Origin: Pelagomonas calceolata | Lineage: Eukaryota; Sar; Pelagophyceae; Pelagomonadales; Pelagomonadaceae | DNA: 64,000 nt | Reading direction: 5' to 3' | Assembly: GCA_918797485.1 (NCBI GenBank) | Contig: CAKKNE010000003.1 | Coordinates: 2,046,001-2,110,000, forward strand | In this document: positions 47,601 through 54,016 of the stretch, piece after piece | How positions within the stretch are numbered: the stretch's first letter is position 1 | Layout: the number at the start of each line of letters is the position of its first letter | Position numbers and translations under genes: made by a program | Notes under the pieces: model-generated | The model's database searches: none | Seen by the model: only the letters and a program-made list of their open reading frames with translations | Told to the model about the DNA's origin: nothing

Positions 47601-48142
47601 TTGCCCGCCTTCGCCTGCCACTCCTCCTCAGGAGCAGGTGGTGGCGTTCTAGGGGATCTTCTCAAAGCAGTGGACGTCTCGCCCGTCAAAGGCCGTAAGC
47701 GCTCCGTGTTCGGCAGCGTGTCGCCCGGAGAAATAATAGGTGGGGCGCCGCCGTACGTAATCCCTCCTGATAATGTAGACAGCGTAAAGTTCGTCCGCGG
47801 CAGGTCCACGGCCGGCAGGGACCGCTGCCGCGTCGACCGCTCGGGCGTCCGCACTCTACCAGTAGTAGGCTCCGTCACGGGCTCTAACCGCCGCGGCGTC
47901 TTCGCGCGGCCCTGCTGCTGCCGCCCCGGCGCCGTCTTCGACAATTGGTCCTGCCGCACGCGGCGTGCTACTTCTTTTTGGCGGCGCCTGTACTGAGCCG
48001 TTTGCGCGCTCGGGCAGTACTTGTCGCCGCTGGGGTCGTAGTCGGGGATCCGCGCCCGCGTCGTGTCGAAGGTCGTCAGGTCGTCCCTAGCATCGGCGCC
48101 GACGGTCTTGGCCTTGTCCTTCTTGTCGGCGCGGCGGCTCAT
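38690..48142 (-). CDS. Giant IQ-motif and coiled-coil protein with about eight beta-rich repeats (3,150 aa)
   Basis: Single open frame from ATG 48142. Residues 1-400 are charged and disordered, with a helical stretch (EVLKTILLREGYLKRLESVINSW in positions near 200). Coiled coil about 530-665. Three or four IQ-type calmodulin-binding motifs about 690-790 (for example IQRVTRGRQARARYY and IQTAQRGRSARRR). A second coiled coil about 1080-1360. A conserved-looking globular block follows (about 1390-1700: LLVLVARDIPSVAKRKIVDRL), without a P-loop. From about 1745 to 3010 a beta-rich unit recurs about eight times, with pattern basic start, short strands, then (A/V)YDP or similar and (E/R)LRL. Ala-Pro runs occur near 2330, 2590 and the C-terminus. 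I do not recognise the family; a cytoskeletal or axonemal scaffold is possible. It is divergent from the NACHT gene. Confidence 0.7.
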   Translation of the reverse strand: MSRRADKKDKAKTVGADARDDLTTFDTTRARIPDYDPSGDKYCPSAQTAQYRRRQKEVARRVRQDQLSKTAPGRQQQGRAKTPRRLEPVTEPTTGRVRTPERSTRQRSLPAVDLPRTNFTLSTLSGGITYGGAPPIISPGDTLPNTERLRPLTGETSTALRRSPRTPPPAPEEEWQAKAGKEPGQELEVLKTILLREGYLKRLESVINSWLQTNDLKRVPKGLGDLFDLLRTSTTEVVEHVVRWRLAIGDADDGKPMPFLWNGINYLLKIPSDLDDLNLLPALRRWAGFTLQRNPFLMPLPLDHRTLSSTERDVIPAQDEEDEDSILYGDDPMTGPRPGMGVRPKQTKGPYRTPVVNDPALLATDTKKKKTRVIVEDEPQKPQRKGESAPLKVLVGDADLKRVRAAELVILDEEGREGRFARNHDGQLVPALQVEEEEHRKRLELDRGRPLDEPARAPKHMAPYAGPAGIGYQDVSSGDEVEEGKRRWSRRAIADDPQKAPVKSEQDEENARSGAMRASGALGPLQSASTMGRRRAPTRRSRGAALDADIGRLKREASRLEREAKAVRVEMKADLEEIQLLERDADRLEAEAAARDAATQKKSAAEIQRAQRGKAAREEARRRAQELRDDVRKAEKRVEELEQAFKLRTHDYEKRQKERQSLKRSEREIEDKRRAVELERARRLLPPGGVHPADERKARTLEDVSATSITRMVRGKLARLYAKRLRRVYARAATIIAAGIRGKLSRIYAKKIRTARYAANNIQRVTRGRQARARYYVLRERSHQQKAAVKIQTAQRGRSARRRVSRRKELRRKALAAAEAVSVRKLFAQDLKELATAIQEAQVDARLAFPPAAVLGLIRIVMLMLSEDGGGALGTTLSDYTAIGTKHPMEVERNDLSWTGAVKVLRRGNWLLRRLRFLAAGPASVPPRLLSLPLQSLELLRAYDNDPTMTIEAMERVVVGRKACVQLLTYVQSLRIVYEVQADFFEQLGGDESTPNWLIRRRLGASRRRTLQAQQLVDKHDVEACGAALRQKKSEGKKFPVESTCLEQARLRFQASDDELNAHDAAEAAHSMRDEIKIREEEVERVADCKQTLKRVRYADDALTQAMHDARTSGSTITLSRLPKMRGDCTEARIDEREARAKLALVRRNASVAAKRRKTIVVELPPEVKYRAAACGEARCAAALAKEKLLLWFRARGGETHVRKMAAKAVRASASSIDNKQQQVWSRQRGSDLARLNEQDDAELKAFDAEMDDCATRLRDAEEALKRVREELECEITKTEDDERARDQKPVAALDATDEEKAEDCREDEFCAVEELMLDKRFVPEPFLPQLAMERAAEAKRKARQAEEELAQQLGAVHVRKQGIEIYEKALDDDTGPPKAEHELEEHEKSPPPRPRPLLVLVARDIPSVAKRKIVDRLCNELEGEFVRVCSDLPQGIDPEAFQAPLSVGKSVLADVDSGVAHDCRHMFIDALAFCKAALFPTPRVILVLGDARNRRGACAPSPSGHYGVSIQDLDKMHDRNLKCDLQDAAEHLARLTENEALENLASWSTQERPPSLGHALAMEAAIILLTRSRKFRGPDRTVTAVAWLAARRLLARPVELVAKLRDFDAATIPPQTLFVLKEYIAHENWPITEIIVHEGASLITDPEAPDEDTYVSNDTGGPTVEHALGPLINWIKAVVSAGDYLAKNGGAAPTISRQEPPDLVSSVVTVSDGHTELEEESEAAGRGYKAASAQLLDAALEDCRGYRCAAKLASTRIPHDDGTIAPDCIYNVNVAHDCGRIFFSAYDPSTSTRLVTSIHERDVDRLLAPNSIEHREHTAKLPPRSLKEMYARLVKLLVVKRGANQALANRPVAKSKLSLLAKPPRSKKLQKVTPPQLLCRRRLRRLMRETRRISGYLCTLTVYEEARGELRVHAYLPERSASLETAVGMDLLHDVATGNADPKIREMSALESHDAETMLPYIADRMEIVPSKASAEDMGSLSHYLRLASQDAGGAKRSAGFKLRLRQCKGPGRTIFKQFATISNMKVVLSVMEAGGAAKRILRIVLYDPMSAETRELRLADTHRAVLLDSIGGDWRLWRESLIKRLSLRRKRVSGLLEGYNSDEEDGERTIKYLPTEHPGADSGAILDQDGVTFDSTVVHKACKIKGLRCRLTIELKAGDGEGLIVKVMELRPAKQTEICVTRERLIELWELEDTDLHPARPVFTVLGNKDTREEGIQKLVDGLTRDKESGEVLLRAVSNELRRKKKQGSPLKLKPRRPPSREELEGSDAPFHRRFAGEQSTFGHPRERVVEEHDGSLEHSVKFRRPPPTVFYEHRLPPPPPKGDFSQLVWFDDPSQLPPPPEEVSDAPAPAPSPAPAPAAAIEVAEAEAPPEIEETVITDMRLIFQQGVRTSIKPLEPETWPSVDDLGLAKELVFVKVFEQYTSGVAVRQLRFEAYRHTTSGAECAIIEDLKHLRMTLGPDAQHLLAQEREEEMILYLIKNRMILCEGLVDEETDKFVKKEDRFTMKWTTDRIFDARFKVTPLGLGGSDDEDANAHRLFDQGALHRGKKILRHAQAIDGALVHVNVFELPETPASGPAPAPAPAPAPAGAPAPAPSGLDEGLPLPHLRFVCWNPLAKHRTMFIIPPEACREVIQLEDADSLAHYGAKANRTPPSFRLANPKHRFDLALAITKRLRLSCSHRAPPDCFLPWSGGRPAPLLHGPEPEPMGDDDGVHDYDGGLTEDEDDPYRLHDKTKDKRNRRLQYGAKPRKAEDRINRRSKRRRLFRVSTRVGRTECVVSVFHAIDTELDLDFNVYVPRIRRACEIRITGAEQRHCMGRPCLEHAQGEPRKAAIDWLIRHLRLKDVPSPEQLKTERDWNERREAPDFVKDLEEEAPEPLPDMTLSLEAKPEKPWLSAYQGLDTTIKVDPIKGEGRPHGVPLAFIPLQTVGDLVMRKGMALPHGGDCVVTVTTRAPGEPAVHGLVIQAYDPVTSYTAKLHLGAREIIKLIEFDESRMTDPELVQATVSRYILKRLIVEASPVGGLQLTIARIPKKLRAQGVQDTFYGPDPSPRLSDPDDRNSKKYSYDCENPDHPSYAGPWTGSEVIEPPPSPPSSPIPVKYDNTVPTPEPSPRSPAGSASASFVESDLLSLAPAPAPAPAPGERNASPP

Positions 48143-48531
48143 GGCTCTATGCCTCTGGGGCTGGCTCTTCCTTCTTGGGGCGCTGGGCTGCCTCCGATGC
48201 CCGTCCGCCGTCGAGCCGCAGACGTGCGCTTCGCCGGGCTAGCCCGAGGCCTGGCTCGCGCTTCGCAGGCCGGCGGCGTCTGGCGCTGGGCTTGGCAATG
48301 GGCAGCCCTACTAGCCTGCCGGGCCTGGGACCGGTGCGTTGAGTGGTCGGATCGCTGGCGAGCGGTCCTCGGAGCGAGAGTTGACTGTGGTATCGTAATT
48401 ATGTATAGCGTGCGGGGCTCTCGTGCGGGCGCGCGCCCGCAGCGCGCAAGAATTGCCAGTATAAATCTGCAGTAGTAGCTTGAGGATCGCCACCAAGGCA
48501 GCCCGGGACGGCGTGAGAAGGTTGGCACACA
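48143..48531. other. Divergent promoter between the IQ giant and the NACHT gene
   Basis: 389 bases without a gene. A short palindromic pair GGCGCGCGCCC-like region lies near 48426-48440, and CAGTATAAATCTGCAG near 48459 could be a TATA-like site about 70 bases before the NACHT ATG. No dispersed CTAG element is present here. Confidence 0.4.
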
Positions 48532-51500
48532 ATGGGCGGCGGTGTATCATCTCTCCCTGCAGAGGTCTCGCTTGCTGAGGCCAAGGAGCTGGCGGGCGCC
48601 AAGTGGCAGCCCGCGTGGGAGGAGAAGTTCGCGGAAGCCAAGATCTCCAGGGACGAGGCAATACAATGCTGGAAAGAGTCCAAGGCCACGATCTCCGAGG
48701 CGCTCTACGAGAAGCTCCACGGCGTCGACCGCTCCGGTGTTGCCGAGGCGCTGGACTTTTCGGCCATAATTGCAGAGAAGCGCGGGCAGCACCTACCCGG
48801 CACGCGCGAGTGGGTCTTCGAGGCGGTCATGCGCTGGCGGACGGATCCGGAAGCTGCGAAGCTCTTCTGGCTCGTCGGTGGCGGCGGCACGGGCAAGAGC
48901 GTCGCCGCGGCCGAGTTGCTGGCGCGACTGCTCGACAAACAAAACGCAGCCGCGTGGCACTTCTGCAAGCACACCGAGCCGGCGCGGTCCGCGCCAGCGA
49001 CACTTTTGCGGTCGCTGGCGGGCATGCTTTGCGCGACGGTCGATGGATTCGAGGAGGCGCTGCGCGAGGGCGGCGGCGGCGACAACGCGACGGACAAGGT
49101 CGACGAGCTCTTCCAGGCGCTGATTGCCGAGCCGCTGCAAAGCGTTGAGGCGCCGCGCGGCGCGGACGACGCTCTGGTGTTGATAATCGACGCGCTCGAC
49201 GAGCTGCCGCGCGACGCGCTCAAGCCGGTGTTGTCGTTGCTCGCGAACGAGCTCAAGACGCTGCCGCCATGGATCAAACTTGTGGTGACGAGCCGCGACG
49301 AGGCTCAGATTAAGGCGTCATTGAAAGGTTACACGCCGTCAGAGCTCCGCGTCGACGAGGCGCGGAACCGGCAAGACGTTCGCGCGTACCTGACGGTACT
49401 CGCGAAGGAGCACGTCGAGCTGGAAGTGACGATGGACTCGCTGCGGCACGAGGTCGAGGCGAAGTTCCCGGGCCTGAAGAATCTCGACACGTTCGCGGAT
49501 CTAGAGGACCCGCTGCGGCGGTCGAAGGGCGCGTACGATGACGCCGTCAACGGGGTAGCGGACATCGGCGCCCTCGCTGCGTACAAGGAACGGCGTGATG
49601 TAGACTTGAAGCAAGACAAGAGCGATTTCGAGGCGCTCTATGCCGACGCAGCGCGAGCGCAGAAGATTTTAGTTGACAAGCTCACGCAGCTGCCCGGTGA
49701 TCTCTCAGACCCAGGCGTGAAGGGGCGCGGCTCGGCGCAGCGCAAGCTAAACGACAATTACAAAGGTGATGCCGCGCGCTTCCGAGACCTCAGTCGGGCG
49801 ACAGTCTTGTTCGAGAACGCCGCCGACCTTCTCAAGGTGCTGACCGAACTGGATGGTGGCGGCCTCGGGCTGGAGATCGCTCAATTAAAAAACAAGTTCG
49901 CGAATCCGACGCCGCTCGGCTACCGTGACATGAACTTGAACGTCCGCGTCCAGCTCGGCGACGGCGAGACGCATCTCGCCGAGGTTCAATTAAATTTGAG
50001 GAGCGTTGCGGACGCCAAGCACATCGCCCACGAGCAATACGAAGTGATCCGATTAGCGCTGCCGAAGATGTGTGAAGGTACGAGTGTCGAAGCGGACGCG
50101 CTTGAGGCGTATATCGCTCGTCGCTTGCGGTCTTCGGCGTTGGATGCAGCTGTGACCTCGCTCGAACGGAAGGCCGGCGGACTCATGCTCTACGCACGTC
50201 TCATCGCGGAGCAGCTCGCGTCCACGACGGGCAAGATCGACTTTGCGAGCGTCGGTGCACTTCCCGCGGGCCTCGACGAGATCTACGCGGAGAATTTTCG
50301 ACGCGTGTTTGTCGATGATACTGCATGGTGCGACGCGCTGCCGCTCGTTGAATTAATCTGTGCAGCGGCCGAGCCGTTGACAATTGACGCTGCGAGTGGG
50401 GCGCTCGGCTGGGATCGGGCTCGCTGCGAGGGTCTATGTGCTGAGGTGTCGCTGCTGTTCCCGCTGCGCGAGGGCGACGTGATCGGTGTTTTGCACAAGA
50501 CCGTAACGGACTGGCTAACCGGCGAGGCGCCGTTTGACGGCCGTGGCTGTGAGGACGCGTTCTTCATTGCGCAGGAGTCGGCGCACCGGCGGCTGGCGCG
50601 GGCTTGTGCTCGGGCGGTTCGTGCTGAGGTTCTGGATGCAAAGTCGTACTCGAGCGATGCTGCTGCAGATGCGGCGCTGGCATCATTCGTCAAGGGCGAG
50701 GGCGGCGCTGCGTCGGATGCTTATGCGTTGCGCTGGTGCTTGTTTCACATGAAGCGGTCTTCTGCTGAGGGCGAGGCCGTCGCTGTGGCGTGTGCCTTGT
50801 CGTACGTGCAGAAACGGGTCGATGGCGGCGACGTTGGTGCATTTGCTGGTGACCTCGATGTGCTGGAGGGTCGTGACGCGCTTCTACTCCGCGACGCGCT
50901 CGTGTTGTCACGGAACGCGTTGTCGCAGGGCACTCCACTTGTCGAGCAGTTCTGGCAGCGCATGACACCACGCGCCAATGCGGAGTCGTCTCCTGCCGCG
51001 CGACGCCTGGCCGACGACGCAAAGGGAGTCGCGAGCAAGCTGCCGCTCTCGGCCGTGAGGTCGATGGGTCTGACGGCGGCAGGTGGGGCGGAGCGGTGTC
51101 GTATTGAGGCCGGAGGTGAGTGCACGAGCTTGGCGACGTTCGTGGATCCGGCGACGGGCGAGCCGCGGGTTGCTTGTGGTTTTGAGCATGAAGTGTACAT
51201 CTATGATCCGGTCGCTGGTGGCGCGGCGCTTCTCGTGATTGATGTGGACTCGGATGTGCGGAGGTTAGTGGTCTTCAAAGACCCGGCGACGGGTGAGCCG
51301 CGGCTTGCTTGTGGTTGTTATGATGGGAAGGTGCGCATCTTCGACCCGGTCGCGGGGGGCGAGGCGTTGCTTGTGATCGATGTGGATTATAGCGTGAGTG
51401 CGCTTGTCGTATTTGAGGATCCGGCGACGGGTGCGCTGCGGCTCGCATGCAGTTCTGACGACTGGAAGGTTCGCGTCTTCGACCCGGTCGCGGGTGGTGA

Positions 51501-53004
51501 GGCGCTGCTCGTCCTCGAGATAGGCGACGAAGTGAACGCCTTGGCAGTCTTCAAAGACCCAGCGACGGGCGCGCCGCGGCTCGCGCGCGCGTCGGGAGAG
51601 AAGGTGCTTGTCTTCGATCCGACCGCGGGCGGTGACGCGCTGCTCGTGGTAGATACTGGACACGAAGTGTGGGCACTGGCGGTCTTCAAGGAACCAGCGA
51701 CGGGCGCGCCGAGGCTCGCGTGTGGTTCTACCGATGGAAAGATTCGTGTCTTTGACGCTATTTCTGGTGGCGACGTGCTGCTCGTGCTCGACGCTGGCGA
51801 AGTGGTGAGGGCGCTGGTCGCATTCGATGACCTGGCGACGGGCGAGCTGCGGCTCGCGAGCGGGTCGGAGGACGGAAAGGTGCGCGTCTTCGACCCGGTC
51901 GCGGGCGGCGAGGCGCTGGTCGTGCTCGAGGGGCATGCGGACTATGTGAGGGCTTTGACAGCCTTCACAGACCCGGCGACGGGCGAGCTGCGGCTCGTGA
52001 GCGGATCGGACGACAGCACTGTGCGAGTTTGGAACCCGGCGGCGAGCGGCGCGGCGATCGAGGTGGAGCCCGAGGGGCACTCTGGCATTGTGAGGGCCAT
52101 GGTGACCTTTGTGGATCCGGCGACGGGTGTGCTGCGGGTCGCGACCGGGTCGAACGATGAGACGATTCGCGTGTGGGACGCAGAGACTGGCGGTGGGCTG
52201 CTCGTGATCGACGTTGGTTCTGATGTGTTTGCGTTGGCGTTCTTTGTGGACCCGGCGACGGGCGCGCCGCGGCTCGCTTCTGGCTCTAACGGTGGGAAGG
52301 TGCGCGTCTTCGACCCGGTCGCGGGCGGCGAGGCGCTGGTCGAGCTCGACGCCGGCAACACCGCGTATGCGCTGGCGTTCTTCGCGGACCCGGCGACGGG
52401 TGCGTCGCGGCTCGCTTGTGGATCAGGTGGTTGGCGTGGTGGGAAAGTGCATGTCTTCGATCCAGTCGCGGGGGGCGAGGCGCTGCTCGTGATCGACGTG
52501 AATGCTAAGGCGCTGGCAATGTTCACGGACCCGGCGACGGGCGCGCTGCGGCTTGCTTGTGGTTGTGAGAATGGGGAGGTGCGTATTTACGACCCGCTCG
52601 CGGGCGGCGAGGCGCTGCTCGTACTCGAGGGGCACACGGAATCCGTGGAGGCGTTGACTGTTTTCGAAGACCCGGCGACGGGCGGACTTCGCCTCGCCAG
52701 CGGATCAGACGACAATTCCGTGCGCGTCTGGGACTTGGCGGCGGGTGGTGCGGTGCTGTTTGTGCTCGAGGGACACACGGAGTTTGTTTGCGCGCTGACG
52801 GCCTTCGCGGACCCGGCGACGGGCGAGATGCGGCTCGTGAGCGCGTCGTACGACAAGACTTTGCGGGTATGGGACGTGACCAAGGGCGGTGCGGCGCTGC
52901 GGGTAGTTCCTTTTGAAGATAATGTCTGGGACTTGGCGGCCAGGAACGACAAGAGCGGGCTCTTTGTGGCTTTGGGAAAGCGGTGGGGGGAATTGCGCAT
53001 ATAG
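48532..53004 (+). CDS. NACHT-type STAND ATPase with inserted RelA/SpoT-like domain and 14-blade WD40 array
   Basis: 1,490 residues from ATG 48532. N-terminus MGGGVSS fits an N-myristoylation site. NACHT module: Walker A VGGGGTGKS (116-123), Walker B ALVLIIDALDELP (about 214-226), sensor LVVTSRDE (about 250-257). An inserted block (about 360-512) reads KGRGSAQRKLNDNY, RFRDLSRATVLFE, IAQLKNKFANPTPLGYRDMNLNV, LAEVQLNL and HEQYEVIR. This matches the core pattern of RelA/SpoT nucleotidyltransferase-like domains. The NACHT helical part then resumes (KAGGLMLYARLIAEQL, LPAGLDEIYAENFRRVF). From about 865, thirteen units with FxDPATGxxRLAxGSxDxKVRVFDPVAGGEALLVL-like pattern plus a final partial blade suggest two seven-blade propellers. 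STAND ATPases are signalling or immune switches; an alarmone- or toxin-like effector activity of the insert is inference. Confidence 0.85.
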   Translation: MGGGVSSLPAEVSLAEAKELAGAKWQPAWEEKFAEAKISRDEAIQCWKESKATISEALYEKLHGVDRSGVAEALDFSAIIAEKRGQHLPGTREWVFEAVMRWRTDPEAAKLFWLVGGGGTGKSVAAAELLARLLDKQNAAAWHFCKHTEPARSAPATLLRSLAGMLCATVDGFEEALREGGGGDNATDKVDELFQALIAEPLQSVEAPRGADDALVLIIDALDELPRDALKPVLSLLANELKTLPPWIKLVVTSRDEAQIKASLKGYTPSELRVDEARNRQDVRAYLTVLAKEHVELEVTMDSLRHEVEAKFPGLKNLDTFADLEDPLRRSKGAYDDAVNGVADIGALAAYKERRDVDLKQDKSDFEALYADAARAQKILVDKLTQLPGDLSDPGVKGRGSAQRKLNDNYKGDAARFRDLSRATVLFENAADLLKVLTELDGGGLGLEIAQLKNKFANPTPLGYRDMNLNVRVQLGDGETHLAEVQLNLRSVADAKHIAHEQYEVIRLALPKMCEGTSVEADALEAYIARRLRSSALDAAVTSLERKAGGLMLYARLIAEQLASTTGKIDFASVGALPAGLDEIYAENFRRVFVDDTAWCDALPLVELICAAAEPLTIDAASGALGWDRARCEGLCAEVSLLFPLREGDVIGVLHKTVTDWLTGEAPFDGRGCEDAFFIAQESAHRRLARACARAVRAEVLDAKSYSSDAAADAALASFVKGEGGAASDAYALRWCLFHMKRSSAEGEAVAVACALSYVQKRVDGGDVGAFAGDLDVLEGRDALLLRDALVLSRNALSQGTPLVEQFWQRMTPRANAESSPAARRLADDAKGVASKLPLSAVRSMGLTAAGGAERCRIEAGGECTSLATFVDPATGEPRVACGFEHEVYIYDPVAGGAALLVIDVDSDVRRLVVFKDPATGEPRLACGCYDGKVRIFDPVAGGEALLVIDVDYSVSALVVFEDPATGALRLACSSDDWKVRVFDPVAGGEALLVLEIGDEVNALAVFKDPATGAPRLARASGEKVLVFDPTAGGDALLVVDTGHEVWALAVFKEPATGAPRLACGSTDGKIRVFDAISGGDVLLVLDAGEVVRALVAFDDLATGELRLASGSEDGKVRVFDPVAGGEALVVLEGHADYVRALTAFTDPATGELRLVSGSDDSTVRVWNPAASGAAIEVEPEGHSGIVRAMVTFVDPATGVLRVATGSNDETIRVWDAETGGGLLVIDVGSDVFALAFFVDPATGAPRLASGSNGGKVRVFDPVAGGEALVELDAGNTAYALAFFADPATGASRLACGSGGWRGGKVHVFDPVAGGEALLVIDVNAKALAMFTDPATGALRLACGCENGEVRIYDPLAGGEALLVLEGHTESVEALTVFEDPATGGLRLASGSDDNSVRVWDLAAGGAVLFVLEGHTEFVCALTAFADPATGEMRLVSASYDKTLRVWDVTKGGAALRVVPFEDNVWDLAARNDKSGLFVALGKRWGELRI
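49610..50066 (+). other. RelA/SpoT-like domain inserted in the NACHT module
   Basis: Residues about 360-512 of the NACHT protein. The sequence has the Arg/Lys-rich start (RGSAQRKL), the RDLSRATVLFE strand-helix, the KNKFANPTPLGYRD substrate loop, AEVQLNL strand and HEQYE helix, in the order typical of RelA/SpoT synthetase-type folds. The block separates the NACHT sensor region (up to about 300) from its C-terminal helices (from about 525), which in related fungal and bacterial proteins are adjacent. A fold-level assignment only; catalytic competence is not shown. Confidence 0.65.
51115..53001 (+). repeat. WD40-repeat array with high DNA-level similarity between units
   Basis: Thirteen full units of roughly 130-150 bases plus a partial one. 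Blocks such as GACCCGGCGACGGGCG and GACCCGGTCGCGGGCGGCGA recur almost unchanged between units. Synonymous similarity this high suggests recent amplification or conversion rather than ancient blades. Confidence 0.8.
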
Positions 53005-53107
53005 CGACGTCGCGCGAAAACCGACGCACATTCCTTTTTCCTTATCGCCTCTTCGGTCGGGCGGCATTCGCAAGTTCCTAAGAAAATTGTGCCTCTATAC
53101 AATTTAC

Positions 53108-53692
53108 TCATCGTCCTAAATCGACGTCGACGAGCTCACCGATCCGCGCCGCGCACGCGTCCACCTGAGCCTCGTCGCCGCCCGAGATCGTCACGCAACC
53201 GTCGTCAGCAACGTCTATGTTCGCGAGGTCAAAGTCCGCGACGAGCCCCCGGACGGTCTCGCCGCCCTTGCCGATGATTTTGCCGATAGCGGCCGGGTCC
53301 ACTTGCAACATCTTTGTTTTTTGCGCGCGCGACGACCTCCCCGGCTTGCCGTAGAGCACCGAGTTGCTCTTCGTGAGGAGCGCGACCGCGCCGTCGCCCG
53401 CGAGCGCGTCCGCCGCCGCGGCCACCGCAGTTGCGTCTTTGGCGCCGTTCACCTTCACGCAGACGTAGGGGTGCGCCTCCAGTAGTTCTACTAATGAGTT
53501 GCGGTGCGATTCTTTCACGCCGTTGGCGCCGACCCGCAGCAGCGGCTTGGAGTGCGCGCGCCACAATTCCTCGAGGTCGGCGCCCTCCGGCGCCGCGCGC
53601 ATGCGGTGCGAGGGTTTGTGGAGGTGCGGTGGCACGAATGCGAGCGTTGTTGTGGCGATGCAGAGCGCTGCCAGCTGATGCATGGCTACCAT
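53108..53692 (-). CDS. Plastid-targeted YhbY/CRM-like plus KH-domain RNA-binding protein
   Basis: 194 residues from ATG 53692 (a second ATG three codons on, MHQLAAL, is equally good). The start LAALCIATTTLAFVPP is a signal peptide followed by a plastid cleavage-type motif. Residues about 38-115 resemble the YhbY/CRM fold: LWRAHSKPLLRVGANGVKE, then LLEAHPYVCVKVNGA and the final LLTKSNSVLYGKPGR, as in VLYR of YhbY. Residues about 128-190 are a KH domain with IGKIIGKGGETVRGL (GxxG loop) like the KH of PNPase. YhbY/CRM proteins act in ribosome assembly or plastid intron splicing, so an RNA-processing role in the plastid is likely (inference). A YhbY-KH combination is unusual. Divergent from CWF19L1. 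Confidence 0.75.
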   Translation of the reverse strand: MVAMHQLAALCIATTTLAFVPPHLHKPSHRMRAAPEGADLEELWRAHSKPLLRVGANGVKESHRNSLVELLEAHPYVCVKVNGAKDATAVAAAADALAGDGAVALLTKSNSVLYGKPGRSSRAQKTKMLQVDPAAIGKIIGKGGETVRGLVADFDLANIDVADDGCVTISGGDEAQVDACAARIGELVDVDLGR

Positions 53693-53826
53693 ATCGCTGC
53701 TGCGAGTTGCGCGTTGAGGCTGCAGGCGTTTCTAGGAGTTGAAAGGATCTCGTACAGCTGCGAGCACGCAGCGGCGTGTGTGGTAGCACGCTCTGGACTG
53801 CAACAACGCCCGCGCGCGCCGAGTAG

Positions 53827-53848
53827 CTAGCGGCATGTAAGGCACTAG
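53827..53848 (-). repeat. Dispersed 22-base CTAG element, one substitution
   Basis: CTAGCGGC, AT, GTAAGGCACTAG on the plus strand. It lies 135 bases upstream of the YhbY-KH start, in the divergent spacer with CWF19L1. Confidence 0.75.
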
Positions 53849-54016
53849 GCGGACGGCGGCCTTGCTTTTGACAGCCTCTGCGTGCACCACACGCCGGTGG
53901 AAGGGGTTCATCGTGTTCGCGAGCTGTCAACTGAACAAGTGGATAGCCGCTTTCGTGAGCCATATCATCTAGGCACTGCGAGAACTTGCGAGAGAGGCTG
54001 CACAGGCTATTTTGCA

